Source: Clostridium sp. C8-1-8
Lineage (GTDB): Bacteria; Bacillota; Clostridia; Clostridiales; Clostridiaceae
NCBI RefSeq assembly: GCF_009928445.1
Contig: NZ_JAABNO010000020.1
Span: 48,226 to 112,225, forward strand
Length of the DNA stretch: 64,000 bases
Direction of reading: 5' to 3'
Part shown: positions 54,900-64,000 of the stretch, piece by piece
Position numbering within the stretch: position 1 is the stretch's first letter
Layout: each line of letters opens with the position of its first letter
Translations under genes and position numbers: made by a program
The notes under the pieces: model-generated
What the model was told of the DNA's origin: nothing
Database searches by the model: none
The model's input: only the letters and a program-made list of their open reading frames with translations

Positions 54900-56660
54900 T
54901 TATTTTCTTTTTACTTTCTTAATTATGGAACTTAATAATAATATTGTAGATAAAACAATAAGAAGAATTATGGAATGTATTATTAATTTTTTAGGTTTAT
55001 CGTCTAACTTTTTAAACTGACTACTTATTGGCTCAGCCATTTCTTCCTTGAACTTAAAGTTTTTTAAATTTCCATACCTATCTATCACTACTCCATCACC
55101 TAAGATTTTCGAAGAAAACCTTGATGAAGATAAATATTCTATAGATCTTCTCAATGTGTCATTACTAGGTGAGGTCAATATTAATGCTGCATTTTTTTCA
55201 TCAAATGGAGATTTATCAAATTGGAAAAAGGCTGCATTACTTGCATAGTCATCATAAAAACAAAACTTTTCATTTTGTAAAAGTTTTGTATAATCGGTTT
55301 TATATTTAAACCATAGCTTTTCATTTAAAGATCTTATTATATTATTATTCTTAGCAGTGCCATATATTATTAAATTCATATTCTTATATTCATCATTAAA
55401 CTTATTGCAATTGATAACTTTAAGTGTTTCTGATTCATCATTTACACTACTTCCTAAGTATGAAACCATATAACATAAACTGTTTAGTTCATCTTCATTT
55501 AAATAAGCTGGTAATATCAATGCAGTATTATTAAACTTATTATCTATAATAAATGGTTTTGGGTAATTTTCAAATCTATAGCTAGAATATCTCTTTTTAT
55601 CATTACGCTCTTTGAATTCTTGTATTACAGGTGAACTAACTTTCTTATCAGTTATTGAACTTGTATTTTTATCCACTGTAAATATATTTGATTTTATGCT
55701 ATCTACTAACTTTTTATCCATTAATACTTTTATAGCCTTCATTTTTAAGCTATCATCATCTGAAAGAATAATAAGTGCACTATGACCAGCCTTGTTTTTC
55801 TTAGATTTAACCCTTACCTTTTCTATAACTGCAGTTTTGTTATAATCTATATTCTTAGGATTTATATAATCTGCTGCTACTTCAGAAGGAATATTTGAAT
55901 AATTTCCTATAAATATTATATCTTTATTCCCATTATATAGCTCTGGAGTATACCTATTTAGACTTATTCTAAACTCTTTATTTAAACTAAGCCTTCTTAA
56001 GTAGGAAGATAGTGACAGAGCACCTTCCAATTCTTCATCTGTATAGTTTCTTGGTATAAGAATACTGCAATTAGAATTTTTATTCTCGCTTATCCTAAGA
56101 AATGGATATGGAAATTGCTCTATATTGTTTGTTACTTCCTTATCCCTAAACTGAACTACTATATTAGATTTATCAGATATATTTATAGCTTCATAGCCTA
56201 GTAATTTATCTTCACTTATAGTTTTAAAGGAAATCCTATTCGCACCTTCCCGGATTAAACTATTAGGTATTTGCACCTTAATCTTCTTCTGACTGGTATT
56301 AGAATCATAATTTAAATTATCAGAGTAAAACTCTTTTCCATTTGCTAACAATGATATTCCTATATTCTTTTTTATACTCATTTGCAAATCTACTTCTAGC
56401 TTTTGAATATCCCACCACTTGTTAATCAAAAAGTCAGTATTACAAACAAGTGTATCATTTAACATCTCAAGATTATTATTAATATAAAATCTTTTTTCAT
56501 TATTAGCATTAGGTTGCAAATTAATTTTAGAATAATCTTTAATTTTATTTTCCGTAGCATTAACTTTAACAGACTGTATTGGTAAACTCAACAACATAAA
56601 AAATAGAAGAACATATTGGGCAAATAAAATTACTTTTTTTTGAAAACGTCTTTGGTTCAT
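54900..56660 (-). CDS. BcsB-like membrane-anchored polysaccharide protein
   Basis: 586 residues: signal peptide (about 10-36, ending VKVNA), extracellular beta-rich modules with repeated segments (FPYPFLRISENKNSNCSILI at about 183 and YPKPFIIDNKFNNTALILP at about 365), and a C-terminal membrane helix (about 560-580) with a short basic tail. The repeated 'pF ... n.aLilP...t.eeL.a' pattern and topology resemble BcsB, the periplasmic/extracellular partner of cellulose synthase. No BcsA/PilZ gene is adjacent. GGGGGAA before the ATG, 2 bases after the upstream gene: same operon. Confidence 0.72.
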   Translation of the reverse strand: MNQRRFQKKVILFAQYVLLFFMLLSLPIQSVKVNATENKIKDYSKINLQPNANNEKRFYINNNLEMLNDTLVCNTDFLINKWWDIQKLEVDLQMSIKKNIGISLLANGKEFYSDNLNYDSNTSQKKIKVQIPNSLIREGANRISFKTISEDKLLGYEAINISDKSNIVVQFRDKEVTNNIEQFPYPFLRISENKNSNCSILIPRNYTDEELEGALSLSSYLRRLSLNKEFRISLNRYTPELYNGNKDIIFIGNYSNIPSEVAADYINPKNIDYNKTAVIEKVRVKSKKNKAGHSALIILSDDDSLKMKAIKVLMDKKLVDSIKSNIFTVDKNTSSITDKKVSSPVIQEFKERNDKKRYSSYRFENYPKPFIIDNKFNNTALILPAYLNEDELNSLCYMVSYLGSSVNDESETLKVINCNKFNDEYKNMNLIIYGTAKNNNIIRSLNEKLWFKYKTDYTKLLQNEKFCFYDDYASNAAFFQFDKSPFDEKNAALILTSPSNDTLRRSIEYLSSSRFSSKILGDGVVIDRYGNLKNFKFKEEMAEPISSQFKKLDDKPKKLIIHSIILLIVLSTILLLSSIIKKVKRK

Positions 56661-56662
56661 TA

Positions 56663-59302
56663 CTATTCCCCCACAGACCTAGAATATTGTAAATTACCAT
56701 TTAGATAGATCTTATGATCACTACCTCTTATCTCATCATCTTTTAATCTAATTCTAAGATTTATGTCCCTTAAGTCACTAAAATTTATCCCTCCCCTGCT
56801 TAAAGAAAAAATATTTTCTTTAAGTTCCACCAAGCCTATGTCAGAATTTATAGTTATTCCTATTGGACTGATTTGATTTATTGGATCCTTAATAAAATCT
56901 CCTATATCCACTTTTTCTATTACAGTTTCATAAGTATTTACACTTAATATATTAGAATCTATAATGTTATCTTTTTTATCTTTCTCAATTAATATTGAGT
57001 TTGATAATTTTAACATTGAACCATAATCATCTTTATAAATCCATCTATCTGGAATACTAACAGCCACTGGATATACCTTATATTTCAAGTAATTAGAAAA
57101 AGCTATTTGAGTTTTTTCAATAACCTCTTCTCCTTTAGGATCAGATATATAAGAAACAGGTGAATGTAATACCACTGCTCCCCCTTTGTTTTGCGCATAA
57201 ACCAAGGAATCTGTGAACTTCTTCATAGAGATAAAATCTATATTTTCATAAATCGGCATTACCTCACATACAAAAGGAATGTTTTTAGTACTAAAAAAAT
57301 CCACTTTCTCTTTAAATTCAGTTAAATTTATAAACGGATATATCTTTTCCAAAACAAGATATCTCCTATTCTCTCTAAGCTTATCTTGATCTAACTCTTT
57401 TAGGATAGTACTTTTGCTTATATAATCATCTATATCTAGATTAAAAATGGCTATATTCATAGTTTTAACAGGATTATTAATCAATTTATCTATCTTATTA
57501 CGATTGTTAGATAACCATATAACTTTTCCTTTATAGTTGCTTAATTTATATAAGGTATTTTCAGCTACCTCACCATCATCATTATCCAGTACAATTATCT
57601 TACTATAACTATTCACATCTCCTAAATCACAGGGTACTCTTCTAATGCTTATAGCCGAATTATTTGCTTCCATTACAAGCTTTACTAAACAATTTAGATT
57701 ACTATAGTCCGCTGAAAAATACTTATAGGAGTCATATAAAATCATTACCTTTCTCTCAGCCGCATTACATTGATCATAAGAAAAAAATATAGTTAAGCTA
57801 CTCATAATAATTATTAACTTAAGCTTATTTAAAATTCCTCGCTTCCCCTTAATCTTTTGTCTATTTTGCATATGATTAAATATACGTATAAAAGAAAAAT
57901 ATAGCAGCATATCAAAACTTAGATTAAACATAAATAGATGCTTACTTAAGTCAGCATCCCCAGCACCTAAGATTGACACAAACACCTGCGTAATTCCTAT
58001 GAGAAAAATAGATAGAAACACTTCTTCAATCAATTGATGCTTTACATCTTTTATTCTAAGATAATAAATATAATCCTTAATAGAAAAGAAAAAATAGCTT
58101 GCTATAAGAATCACTGTGAAAAAGATATTATGTGGAAAATATCTTACCTTAATATAACTATATGTAGTAAAAAATGAAGTTTTCTGTCCAAAGGCTTTCC
58201 CCTCCATCTTTTCATAGTTCCCCATGGCTGTTGGTCTTATACTGTATGCATTCTCTGACGCAATACTTAGCATCTTTCCTATCGCTGCTGGGTTCCTTAA
58301 GTAATATTTTATTATTGAACCAAAAGAATATTTGGAATAAAACTCTTTCACTAGTTTATTATCTTCAGGTTGTATTATTGGTATAGGATTATAAAAAGTA
58401 TTACCAGCAAGCATAGCATATTGAGGATTAATATTGAACTCTTTTAGAACCTCTTCTGGTCCAAGCTCATCTATCAATATTCCTCTAGTCATAGAATGAT
58501 ATCTGTTTATATAATCAAATGGTCCTACTATAGAAAAATAAAAAACTGCAGAACATATAACAAAAAAAACTATAATAACCTTTAAGGTATGTTTTACTGA
58601 ATTGGAGCACTCCGTTATCATCAATCTAAAAAGTATAAGAGCGTATATTATTCCAACTGGTGCAAGCTGCTGCTTTGATCCAATAAATATCAAAGAGACT
58701 ACGGAAAATACGAGAAGATATGGAATCTTAATCTTATCAAAAGAGTACATATATATAAGCAAACCTATGCTCAATAGAAAAAAACTAAAATTCACAGCCT
58801 CTCCATAAAAGGAATTAAAGTATGCTATATATCCAGTATCGCAAAATATTAGAACGAAAAGCACTACGACAAAAATTTTATACCTCTTAAACTGCATCTC
58901 TTTCAAGAAAGTCTTCAATATAAAATACGCTGCTACATTAGTAGCAATCATATAAATGAAAGATAAAAATCTTATATCAAAAGTCTCTCTGCTATTTAAA
59001 AGCTTATTGATAATTAAAGCAACTTGTATTATTAATGCATGCGTTGATAAAAGCATAAATCCATTTTCATTAAAGTACTTATAAATGCCATATTGCTTAT
59101 TAAAGTATCCAAAGAACACATCACTATCACAATTAGAAATATGATACAAACCATTAGGACCTATTATTCTATAGAAATCCCCATTGTCTGCCATTCCTAT
59201 TAATGGTCTTATGAATAAGGTAAGTGAACATATTAATGATATTAAAAGCACTGCTATTATTATAAAAGTTGAATCATTTAAATTAATCTTTATTTTTCTC
59301 AT
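56663..59302 (-). CDS. Membrane glycosyltransferase-like / DUF2334 deacetylase-like fusion
   Basis: 879 residues. The first about 480 form a polytopic GT-C-like membrane domain with an acidic first loop (GMADNGDFYRIIGPNG) and YFNSFYGEAVNF. An internal signal-like helix follows (about 490-512, ending DQCNAAE), then an extracellular DUF2334-type region (about 515-740: ILYDSYKYFSADYSNL, PFVCEVMPIY, GGAVVLHSPVSY) and a small beta-rich tail. I infer lipid-linked sugar transfer plus carbohydrate deacetylation outside the cell. Co-transcribed with the BcsB-like gene. The fusion of the two parts is unusual. Confidence 0.72.
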   Translation of the reverse strand: MRKIKINLNDSTFIIIAVLLISLICSLTLFIRPLIGMADNGDFYRIIGPNGLYHISNCDSDVFFGYFNKQYGIYKYFNENGFMLLSTHALIIQVALIINKLLNSRETFDIRFLSFIYMIATNVAAYFILKTFLKEMQFKRYKIFVVVLFVLIFCDTGYIAYFNSFYGEAVNFSFFLLSIGLLIYMYSFDKIKIPYLLVFSVVSLIFIGSKQQLAPVGIIYALILFRLMITECSNSVKHTLKVIIVFFVICSAVFYFSIVGPFDYINRYHSMTRGILIDELGPEEVLKEFNINPQYAMLAGNTFYNPIPIIQPEDNKLVKEFYSKYSFGSIIKYYLRNPAAIGKMLSIASENAYSIRPTAMGNYEKMEGKAFGQKTSFFTTYSYIKVRYFPHNIFFTVILIASYFFFSIKDYIYYLRIKDVKHQLIEEVFLSIFLIGITQVFVSILGAGDADLSKHLFMFNLSFDMLLYFSFIRIFNHMQNRQKIKGKRGILNKLKLIIIMSSLTIFFSYDQCNAAERKVMILYDSYKYFSADYSNLNCLVKLVMEANNSAISIRRVPCDLGDVNSYSKIIVLDNDDGEVAENTLYKLSNYKGKVIWLSNNRNKIDKLINNPVKTMNIAIFNLDIDDYISKSTILKELDQDKLRENRRYLVLEKIYPFINLTEFKEKVDFFSTKNIPFVCEVMPIYENIDFISMKKFTDSLVYAQNKGGAVVLHSPVSYISDPKGEEVIEKTQIAFSNYLKYKVYPVAVSIPDRWIYKDDYGSMLKLSNSILIEKDKKDNIIDSNILSVNTYETVIEKVDIGDFIKDPINQISPIGITINSDIGLVELKENIFSLSRGGINFSDLRDINLRIRLKDDEIRGSDHKIYLNGNLQYSRSVGE

Positions 59303-59457
59303 TTTGCCCTCGATTTTACTTACATTTTTTCAACTAATATTATTCCTCTTAGTGCAAAATACATTCATACCAATAAACCCCTAACTTAACCAAAACTACA
59401 TAGTTGTAACACAGTTTATTCAAATGCTTGCTCAAATTAATACAATAATAAAAGAAA

Positions 59458-59492
59458 AGGACTTAGCATCACCAGTAGCTATGCTAAATCCT
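59458..59492 (-). terminator. Terminator of the 49-residue gene
   Basis: AGGATTTAGCAT/ATGCTAAGTCCT stem on the minus strand followed by TTTCTTTTA. Confidence 0.78.
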
Positions 59493-59552
59493 AATTTTAT
59501 AAATTAATCATAAATGGTATGTTTAAACTCTCATATCATCTAGCTAATATAT

Positions 59553-59702
59553 CTATTTTTTATTTTTAGTATCATTTTTTAATGCATTAGAATATTCTTC
59601 ACTTCTATATTCTTCTGATGCATTTTCACCTAGTTGATCGTTAAAATGCTCAACATCTCTTTTGCTGTTATTTTTTTGAGAATTATTATTATTGTTTGGC
59701 AT
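59553..59702 (-). CDS. Small hydrophilic protein (49 residues)
   Basis: Starts MPNNNNNSQKNNSKRDVEHF and ends in a charged Asn/Lys-rich tail (NALKNDTKNKK); no membrane segment. Composition is like small spore or stress proteins of clostridia, but no family is recognised. GAGAGGAGAG lies at proper distance before the ATG and a terminator behind the stop. Confidence 0.65.
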   Translation of the reverse strand: MPNNNNNSQKNNSKRDVEHFNDQLGENASEEYRSEEYSNALKNDTKNKK

Positions 59703-59835
59703 ATTAAATCTCTCCTCTCTGAAAATAAGATTTCCTATCTAGTATTATCATTTATCTTTTTAAATAGTCAGCTTTTCTTATTTTTTAAGAAGAAATTTCT
59801 GCTTTTTCAACATAGTAATTACTTTTATTTTAGCT

Positions 59836-61023
59836 TTAGAACAAATGTCCCATTTTTTCTTTCTTTGTCTTAAAATATCTCTCATTATGGAGATTAGTAT
59901 CCATTATTAAAGGCACTCTTTCAAGTACTTCTATTCCATGACCTTTTATACCAACTAACTTCTTAGGGTTATTTGTCATCAATCTTACCTTTCTCACCTT
60001 TAATTCCCTAAGTATTTGAGCTCCTATTCCATAGTCTCTCATATCAGCAGGAAATCCTAAAGCTATATTGGCTTCTTCTGTATCCAAACCTTCTTCTTGA
60101 AGTTTATATGCCTTTATTTTATTTATAAGACCTATACCTCTACCTTCTTGCCTAAGATATAGCAGCACTCCTTTTCCCTCTTTCTCTATGGTATTAAGTG
60201 CAGCTGCTAATTGCTCTCCACAATCACATTTTAATGAGTGAAATGCATCTCCAGTAAGACATTCTGAATGGACTCTTACTAAGACTTCATCTTCTTCACT
60301 TATATCTCCTTTAACCAAAGCTACATGATGCTCTCCGTTTAGCTTATTAACAAATCCCACCATTCTAAAGTCTCCATATGCTGTTGGCAAGTTTGCTTCT
60401 GCTTCTTTAGTAACATAACATTCACTTTCTCTTCTATACGCTATAATGTCTTCAATTGACACAATCTTTAAGTTATTTTCCTCTGCTAAGCTTTTTATAT
60501 CAGCTAACTTTGCGATAGATCCGTCTTCATTTAGTATTTGTGTTATGACAGCAGATGGATACAATCCTGAAAGTTTTGCTAAATCAACAGCACCTTCTAC
60601 ATTTGCTGCTTTCTTTAGTACTCCGCCAGTTGCAGCTTTGCATGGAAATATATTTCCTGGTATTCTAAAGTTTTGTCTTGTTTCTCCAGATTGTATAAGT
60701 TTTTTTACTGTTATAGCTCTCTCTTCTGCAGAAGCACCATTAGTGGTACTTTCGTGATCTAAAGAAATTGAGAACTCATTTCTACTGCTGACTCCGCTTC
60801 CATCAACTAACTTAGGTAGATTTAACTCTTCAAACCTATTCTCTTCAAGAGCCGCATAAATAATACCAGCTCCATGCTTAGTCATAAAATTTATACTTTC
60901 CTTAGTTATTAACTCTGATAGTGCCACCAATACTCCATTATTTTCTTCGTTTTCATCATCTACCAGTACAACAAGCTTTCCATTCTTAATTACCTCTATT
61001 GCTTCACTAATTTTTGAAAACAT
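59836..61023 (-). CDS. RibBA-like protein: intact GTP cyclohydrolase II, degenerate DHBP synthase
   Basis: 395 residues, full length for RibBA. The C-terminal GTP cyclohydrolase II is intact: zinc cysteines 255, 266 and 268 in [35 protein letters not shown]. In the N-terminal DHBP synthase the catalytic stretch normally DDEDRENEGD reads [10 protein letters not shown] (21-31), RPGH reads IPGN, and the metal-binding GHT reads ANV (140-142); the Arg, Glu, Asp and His are lost. It therefore should make the diamino-pyrimidinone product from GTP but not DHBP. GGAGGA before the ATG. 109 bases behind the RibD-like gene. Confidence 0.88.
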   Translation of the reverse strand: MFSKISEAIEVIKNGKLVVLVDDENEENNGVLVALSELITKESINFMTKHGAGIIYAALEENRFEELNLPKLVDGSGVSSRNEFSISLDHESTTNGASAEERAITVKKLIQSGETRQNFRIPGNIFPCKAATGGVLKKAANVEGAVDLAKLSGLYPSAVITQILNEDGSIAKLADIKSLAEENNLKIVSIEDIIAYRRESECYVTKEAEANLPTAYGDFRMVGFVNKLNGEHHVALVKGDISEEDEVLVRVHSECLTGDAFHSLKCDCGEQLAAALNTIEKEGKGVLLYLRQEGRGIGLINKIKAYKLQEEGLDTEEANIALGFPADMRDYGIGAQILRELKVRKVRLMTNNPKKLVGIKGHGIEVLERVPLIMDTNLHNERYFKTKKEKMGHLF

Positions 61024-61132
61024 AATATCCTCCTTAAAAGTTATTTAATCTTCATCCTAATTTTATTAAACCCATTCAAATAAATATAATATGCTATTAT
61101 TTTACTACAGATTTCCATAAAGTCTATTTGAT

Positions 61133-62224
61133 TTATTCAGCTATATATCCCTTAATGATTACATCATCGCCAACTATCTCATGGCTTACTTTTTTTAATC
61201 TTATAGCATCATTCATCTTTTCAATTCCCAGTCCACCAACTGGAGTCACTGCATTTTGTCCACCAATTATCTTAGGAGCTATTGCAACATATACTTTATT
61301 CACAATTCCACTTTCAAAAGCTGAAGCCAATAAAGAGCTTCCTCCTTCTATATATAGTGAATCTATATTTTTCTCTCCAAGCAGCTTTACTATTTCTTTA
61401 AAAGGTAGCTTACCATCAACTTCTTCTACCTTTACCAGCTCTGCACCAGTACTTATTATCTCTTTTTCTTTTTTTTCATCTATTTTAGTTGATACTACAA
61501 TTAATGTTTTAACATTCTCATCAACCTTTAAAACATGGGAGTCCAATGGTAAGTCTCCGTACTTAGAAACTATGACTCTCAACGGATTTGATATAGTAAT
61601 TCCTGTTAATCTAGTTGTAAGTAATGGATTATCCACCTTAACCGTATTTTCTCCTACCATTATAGCTGCTACTCTCTGTCTTAAATGATGAACAAATTCT
61701 AAGCTTTTCTCACTACTTATCCACTTTGAATCCCCTGTTCTGCTTGCAAGCTTCCCATCAAGAGTCATAGCCCATTTAGTAAATACATATGGTGTTCCTT
61801 TATTTACATAGTGAGTGTATATCTCATTTAGTTCCTCGCATTTTTCTTTTAGTATGTTATATTCAACATCTATACCCATATTAGAAAAAATTCTTTTCAT
61901 CTGTCCTTTAAATCCACTTTTCGGGTTTTCCATACCTAAATATATTTTCTTAATACCACTATTTAATACGAAGTCTATATAGTTCTTATCTTCTATCGAT
62001 AACTCTGGTTCTATATTTATAAATAGTTCTCCATCTTTAGTATTTTCAATAGAGTTTTTTATTGCACCTATTTCAGCCTTTTCACAGCCGTAGGCTTTAT
62101 AATATCCTTGTCCTATAATTTTGCCTTCTTTAACTATTATAGCTCCTACAAGTGGATCGGGATTTACAAATCCACTTCCTCCATTAGCTAACTCTATGGC
62201 CATATTCATATATACTTCATTCAT
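61133..62224 (-). CDS. RibD-like protein: reductase kept, deaminase zinc site lost
   Basis: 363 residues from the ATG at 62224 (GAGGTG upstream; a longer frame to 62281 has none), the length of RibD. The C-terminal reductase is well kept (WAMTLDGKLASRTGDSKWIS, VGENTVKVDNPLLTTR, LYIEGGSSLLASAF). In the N-terminal deaminase the zinc ligands are gone: HAE is KAE (48-51 region), the Cys of EPC is Glu (EPELS, 72-76) and the second Cys segment is deleted. The deaminase step should be lost. No ribE or ribH follows and no FMN riboswitch precedes it. Confidence 0.88.
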   Translation of the reverse strand: MNEVYMNMAIELANGGSGFVNPDPLVGAIIVKEGKIIGQGYYKAYGCEKAEIGAIKNSIENTKDGELFINIEPELSIEDKNYIDFVLNSGIKKIYLGMENPKSGFKGQMKRIFSNMGIDVEYNILKEKCEELNEIYTHYVNKGTPYVFTKWAMTLDGKLASRTGDSKWISSEKSLEFVHHLRQRVAAIMVGENTVKVDNPLLTTRLTGITISNPLRVIVSKYGDLPLDSHVLKVDENVKTLIVVSTKIDEKKEKEIISTGAELVKVEEVDGKLPFKEIVKLLGEKNIDSLYIEGGSSLLASAFESGIVNKVYVAIAPKIIGGQNAVTPVGGLGIEKMNDAIRLKKVSHEIVGDDVIIKGYIAE

Positions 62225-62503
62225 AAAAACACCTCTATAATTTCTAATATTCCAAATTTTAGTATAAAATATGTTATTCAATATGTTATTAATTCCATAA
62301 TAAAAAATCAGATTAATATAATTTTATTATATCCATATAGCTAATCATTATTTATAATTTCAAGTATTTACTTTATTATGTATAAATTTATCATAGCTAA
62401 TATTCATCGTCAATATTAATTAATAATAATTATCGTTTAACTTATAATTCCACTTATCTACCTAGTACAAAATTTATTAAAAAGCCTTCTTTAATTAACT
62501 TTT

Positions 62504-62650
62504 AGGATCTGCTTCCTCTGAACATATGATAAAAAGTTATTGTAAGTGAAATAACTCTTTACTTTTTATCATAAATATCTATCATAAACCATTGGTATTG
62601 GTAGGTTTAGCTAGAGAACTTTTTTATAATTTCCTAAATAATAAAGAGCT
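62504..62650 (-). repeat. Candidate structured RNA element, copy R5
   Basis: On the minus strand the core CTAAACCTACCAATACCAAT then GGTTTATGATAGATATTT, and a decayed CTGYC hairpin (AGAGGAAGCAGAT). CTCTTTA (62556-62562) can pair with TAAAGAG (62642-62648) around the core. Most alike R4 (both share CATATG-TTCAGA and AAAAGTTA). Confidence 0.5.
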
Positions 62651-62697
62651 CATTGTAATAAGTTATTTAGTTTTCTAATAACTTATTACAATGAGCT
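62647..62697. terminator. Terminator behind the 36-residue gene
   Basis: Perfect 20-bp stem (62647-62666 with 62678-62697), loop TAGTTTTCTAA. The U-run is short, so a regulatory hairpin is also possible. Confidence 0.65.
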
Positions 62698-62742
62698 AAA
62701 AACAGCACTCCTCGATAAAACCTTATTATTATAAATTAATCT

Positions 62743-62853
62743 TTAATTAATCAATGCAAAAACGATCCCTACTATACAAATAATTATTACAACAATATCA
62801 AAAATAACACTTAGATTATTTATACTATTTTTCTCATCCCTATATGAGTTCAT
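62743..62853 (-). CDS. Small single-pass membrane protein (36 residues)
   Basis: Begins MNSYRDEKNSINNLSVIFDI and continues as one hydrophobic helix (VVIIICIVGIVFALIN) to the stop. AAAAGGGGA lies 7 bases ahead of the ATG, and a strong hairpin follows. No family recognised. Confidence 0.62.
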   Translation of the reverse strand: MNSYRDEKNSINNLSVIFDIVVIIICIVGIVFALIN

Positions 62854-63071
62854 ATTAATTCCCCTTTTTCCAATAACTAAGCTACAATATTATGATATAG
62901 GAATAACGTTAATTTAAGCTTACGATAATCTTAAGTTTTTCTTAAAATTAAAGAATAGCATCTGTATTACTTCCCTAAAATTGAAATTTATAAAATAACT
63001 GTAAATAAAAACTTTATATTGAATATAATATATCTCTTTCGTATATTTATGTACATTTATAGGAGCTAATA

Positions 63072-63080
63072 CATATTATA
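63072..63080 (+). promoter_or_regulatory. Possible sigma-K-like promoter of the collagen-like gene
   Basis: CATATTATA fits the sigma-K -10 box CATANNNTA, with an AC (63053-63054) 17 bases upstream. ACTATAG (63086-63092) and CTATAGT (63100-63106) form an inverted repeat just downstream. Tentative. Confidence 0.35.
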
Positions 63081-63132
63081 TCTAGACTATAGACTTTAAC
63101 TATAGTTAATTTGATAAAAAGGAGAGGATTAT

Positions 63133-64000
<868 letters not shown>

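Larger units (their letters stand above)
62225..62742. other. Intergenic stretch with element R5 and long hairpin
   Basis: About 520 bases without a gene. It holds element R5 and a 20-bp inverted repeat. I looked here for FMN riboswitch motifs on the minus strand and saw none. Confidence 0.55.

Noticed and set aside
61128..61688. Plus-strand frame of 186 codons opposite the RibD-like gene
   Set aside because: Ser/Thr/Pro-rich mirror of a real gene, no ribosome site, no motif.
62580..62620. Core of element R5 as a c-di-GMP-I riboswitch
   Set aside because: Only a short AAACC/GGTAGG resemblance; the tetraloop, receptor and GACGCAAAGCC segments are missing.
62225..62742. FMN riboswitch ahead of the RibD-like gene
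   Set aside because: None of the conserved RFN segments is seen on the minus strand; only element R5 and a long hairpin.

Overview
The window is AT-rich, almost gap-free chromosomal DNA from a butyrate-forming, spore-forming Clostridium (sensu stricto or close). The evidence is the ptb-buk butyrate module, a clostridial type thioredoxin reductase lacking the NADPH motif, strong GGAGG ribosome binding sites with many TTG/GTG starts, a SleB-type hydrolase, and a collagen-like exosporium-type protein at the right edge. Most genes lie on the minus strand. I see no rRNA, tRNA, insertion sequence, prophage or CRISPR array. The species cannot be named from the sequence.

Layout: 1-1.6 kb, a membrane 4Fe-4S protein (cut by the edge) and ApbE. 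2.1-4.3 kb, an OmpR/histidine-kinase pair. 4.4-6.1 kb, an ECF sigma operon with three small membrane proteins. 6.6-7.8 kb, a macrolide-type glycosyltransferase. 7.9-18.3 kb, single metabolic and stress genes (metalloprotease-like protein, sulfite/nitrite reductase, 6-phospho-beta-glucosidase, nitroreductase, YjbQ, MsrB, GlmM). 18.7-24.1 kb, a DUF4004/bactofilin group, a DUF2089-SHOCT-MFS group and a YerC repressor. 24.2-25.7 kb, an amino-acid ABC receptor and permease without an ATPase. 27.7-29.8 kb, ptb-buk with a Rex-like box. 30.3-35.0 kb, a small siroheme reductase with a COG2509 flavoprotein, then cdaR-cdaA (c-di-AMP). 36.9-38.1 kb, thioredoxin and its reductase. 41.1-43.1 kb, a second ECF sigma factor with a zinc-finger anti-sigma factor. 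45.0-49.1 kb, ptsI divergent from a sigma-54 activator that carries an HPr-like domain. 50.8-54.2 kb, a large hybrid kinase. 54.9-59.3 kb, a BcsB-like protein with a membrane GT/deacetylase fusion. 59.8-62.2 kb, RibBA- and RibD-like proteins, each with one apparently dead domain. 63.1 kb to the end, a collagen-like spore-surface protein.

Main leads: (1) the RibD/RibBA pair has lost the deaminase zinc ligands and the DHBP-synthase residues but keeps the reductase and GTP cyclohydrolase II parts, with no FMN riboswitch and no ribE/ribH, so it may feed something other than riboflavin. (2) ptsI has a textbook -24/-12 promoter facing an activator whose HPr-like domain keeps His15, with clustered inverted repeats between them: a likely phosphotransferase feedback loop. 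(3) At least five intergenic copies of a structured element, several followed by an intrinsic terminator on the minus strand, look like an unannotated small-RNA family. A second intergenic repeat family occurs three times. (4) The GT-C/DUF2334 fusion with a BcsB-like partner suggests an unusual surface-polysaccharide machine.
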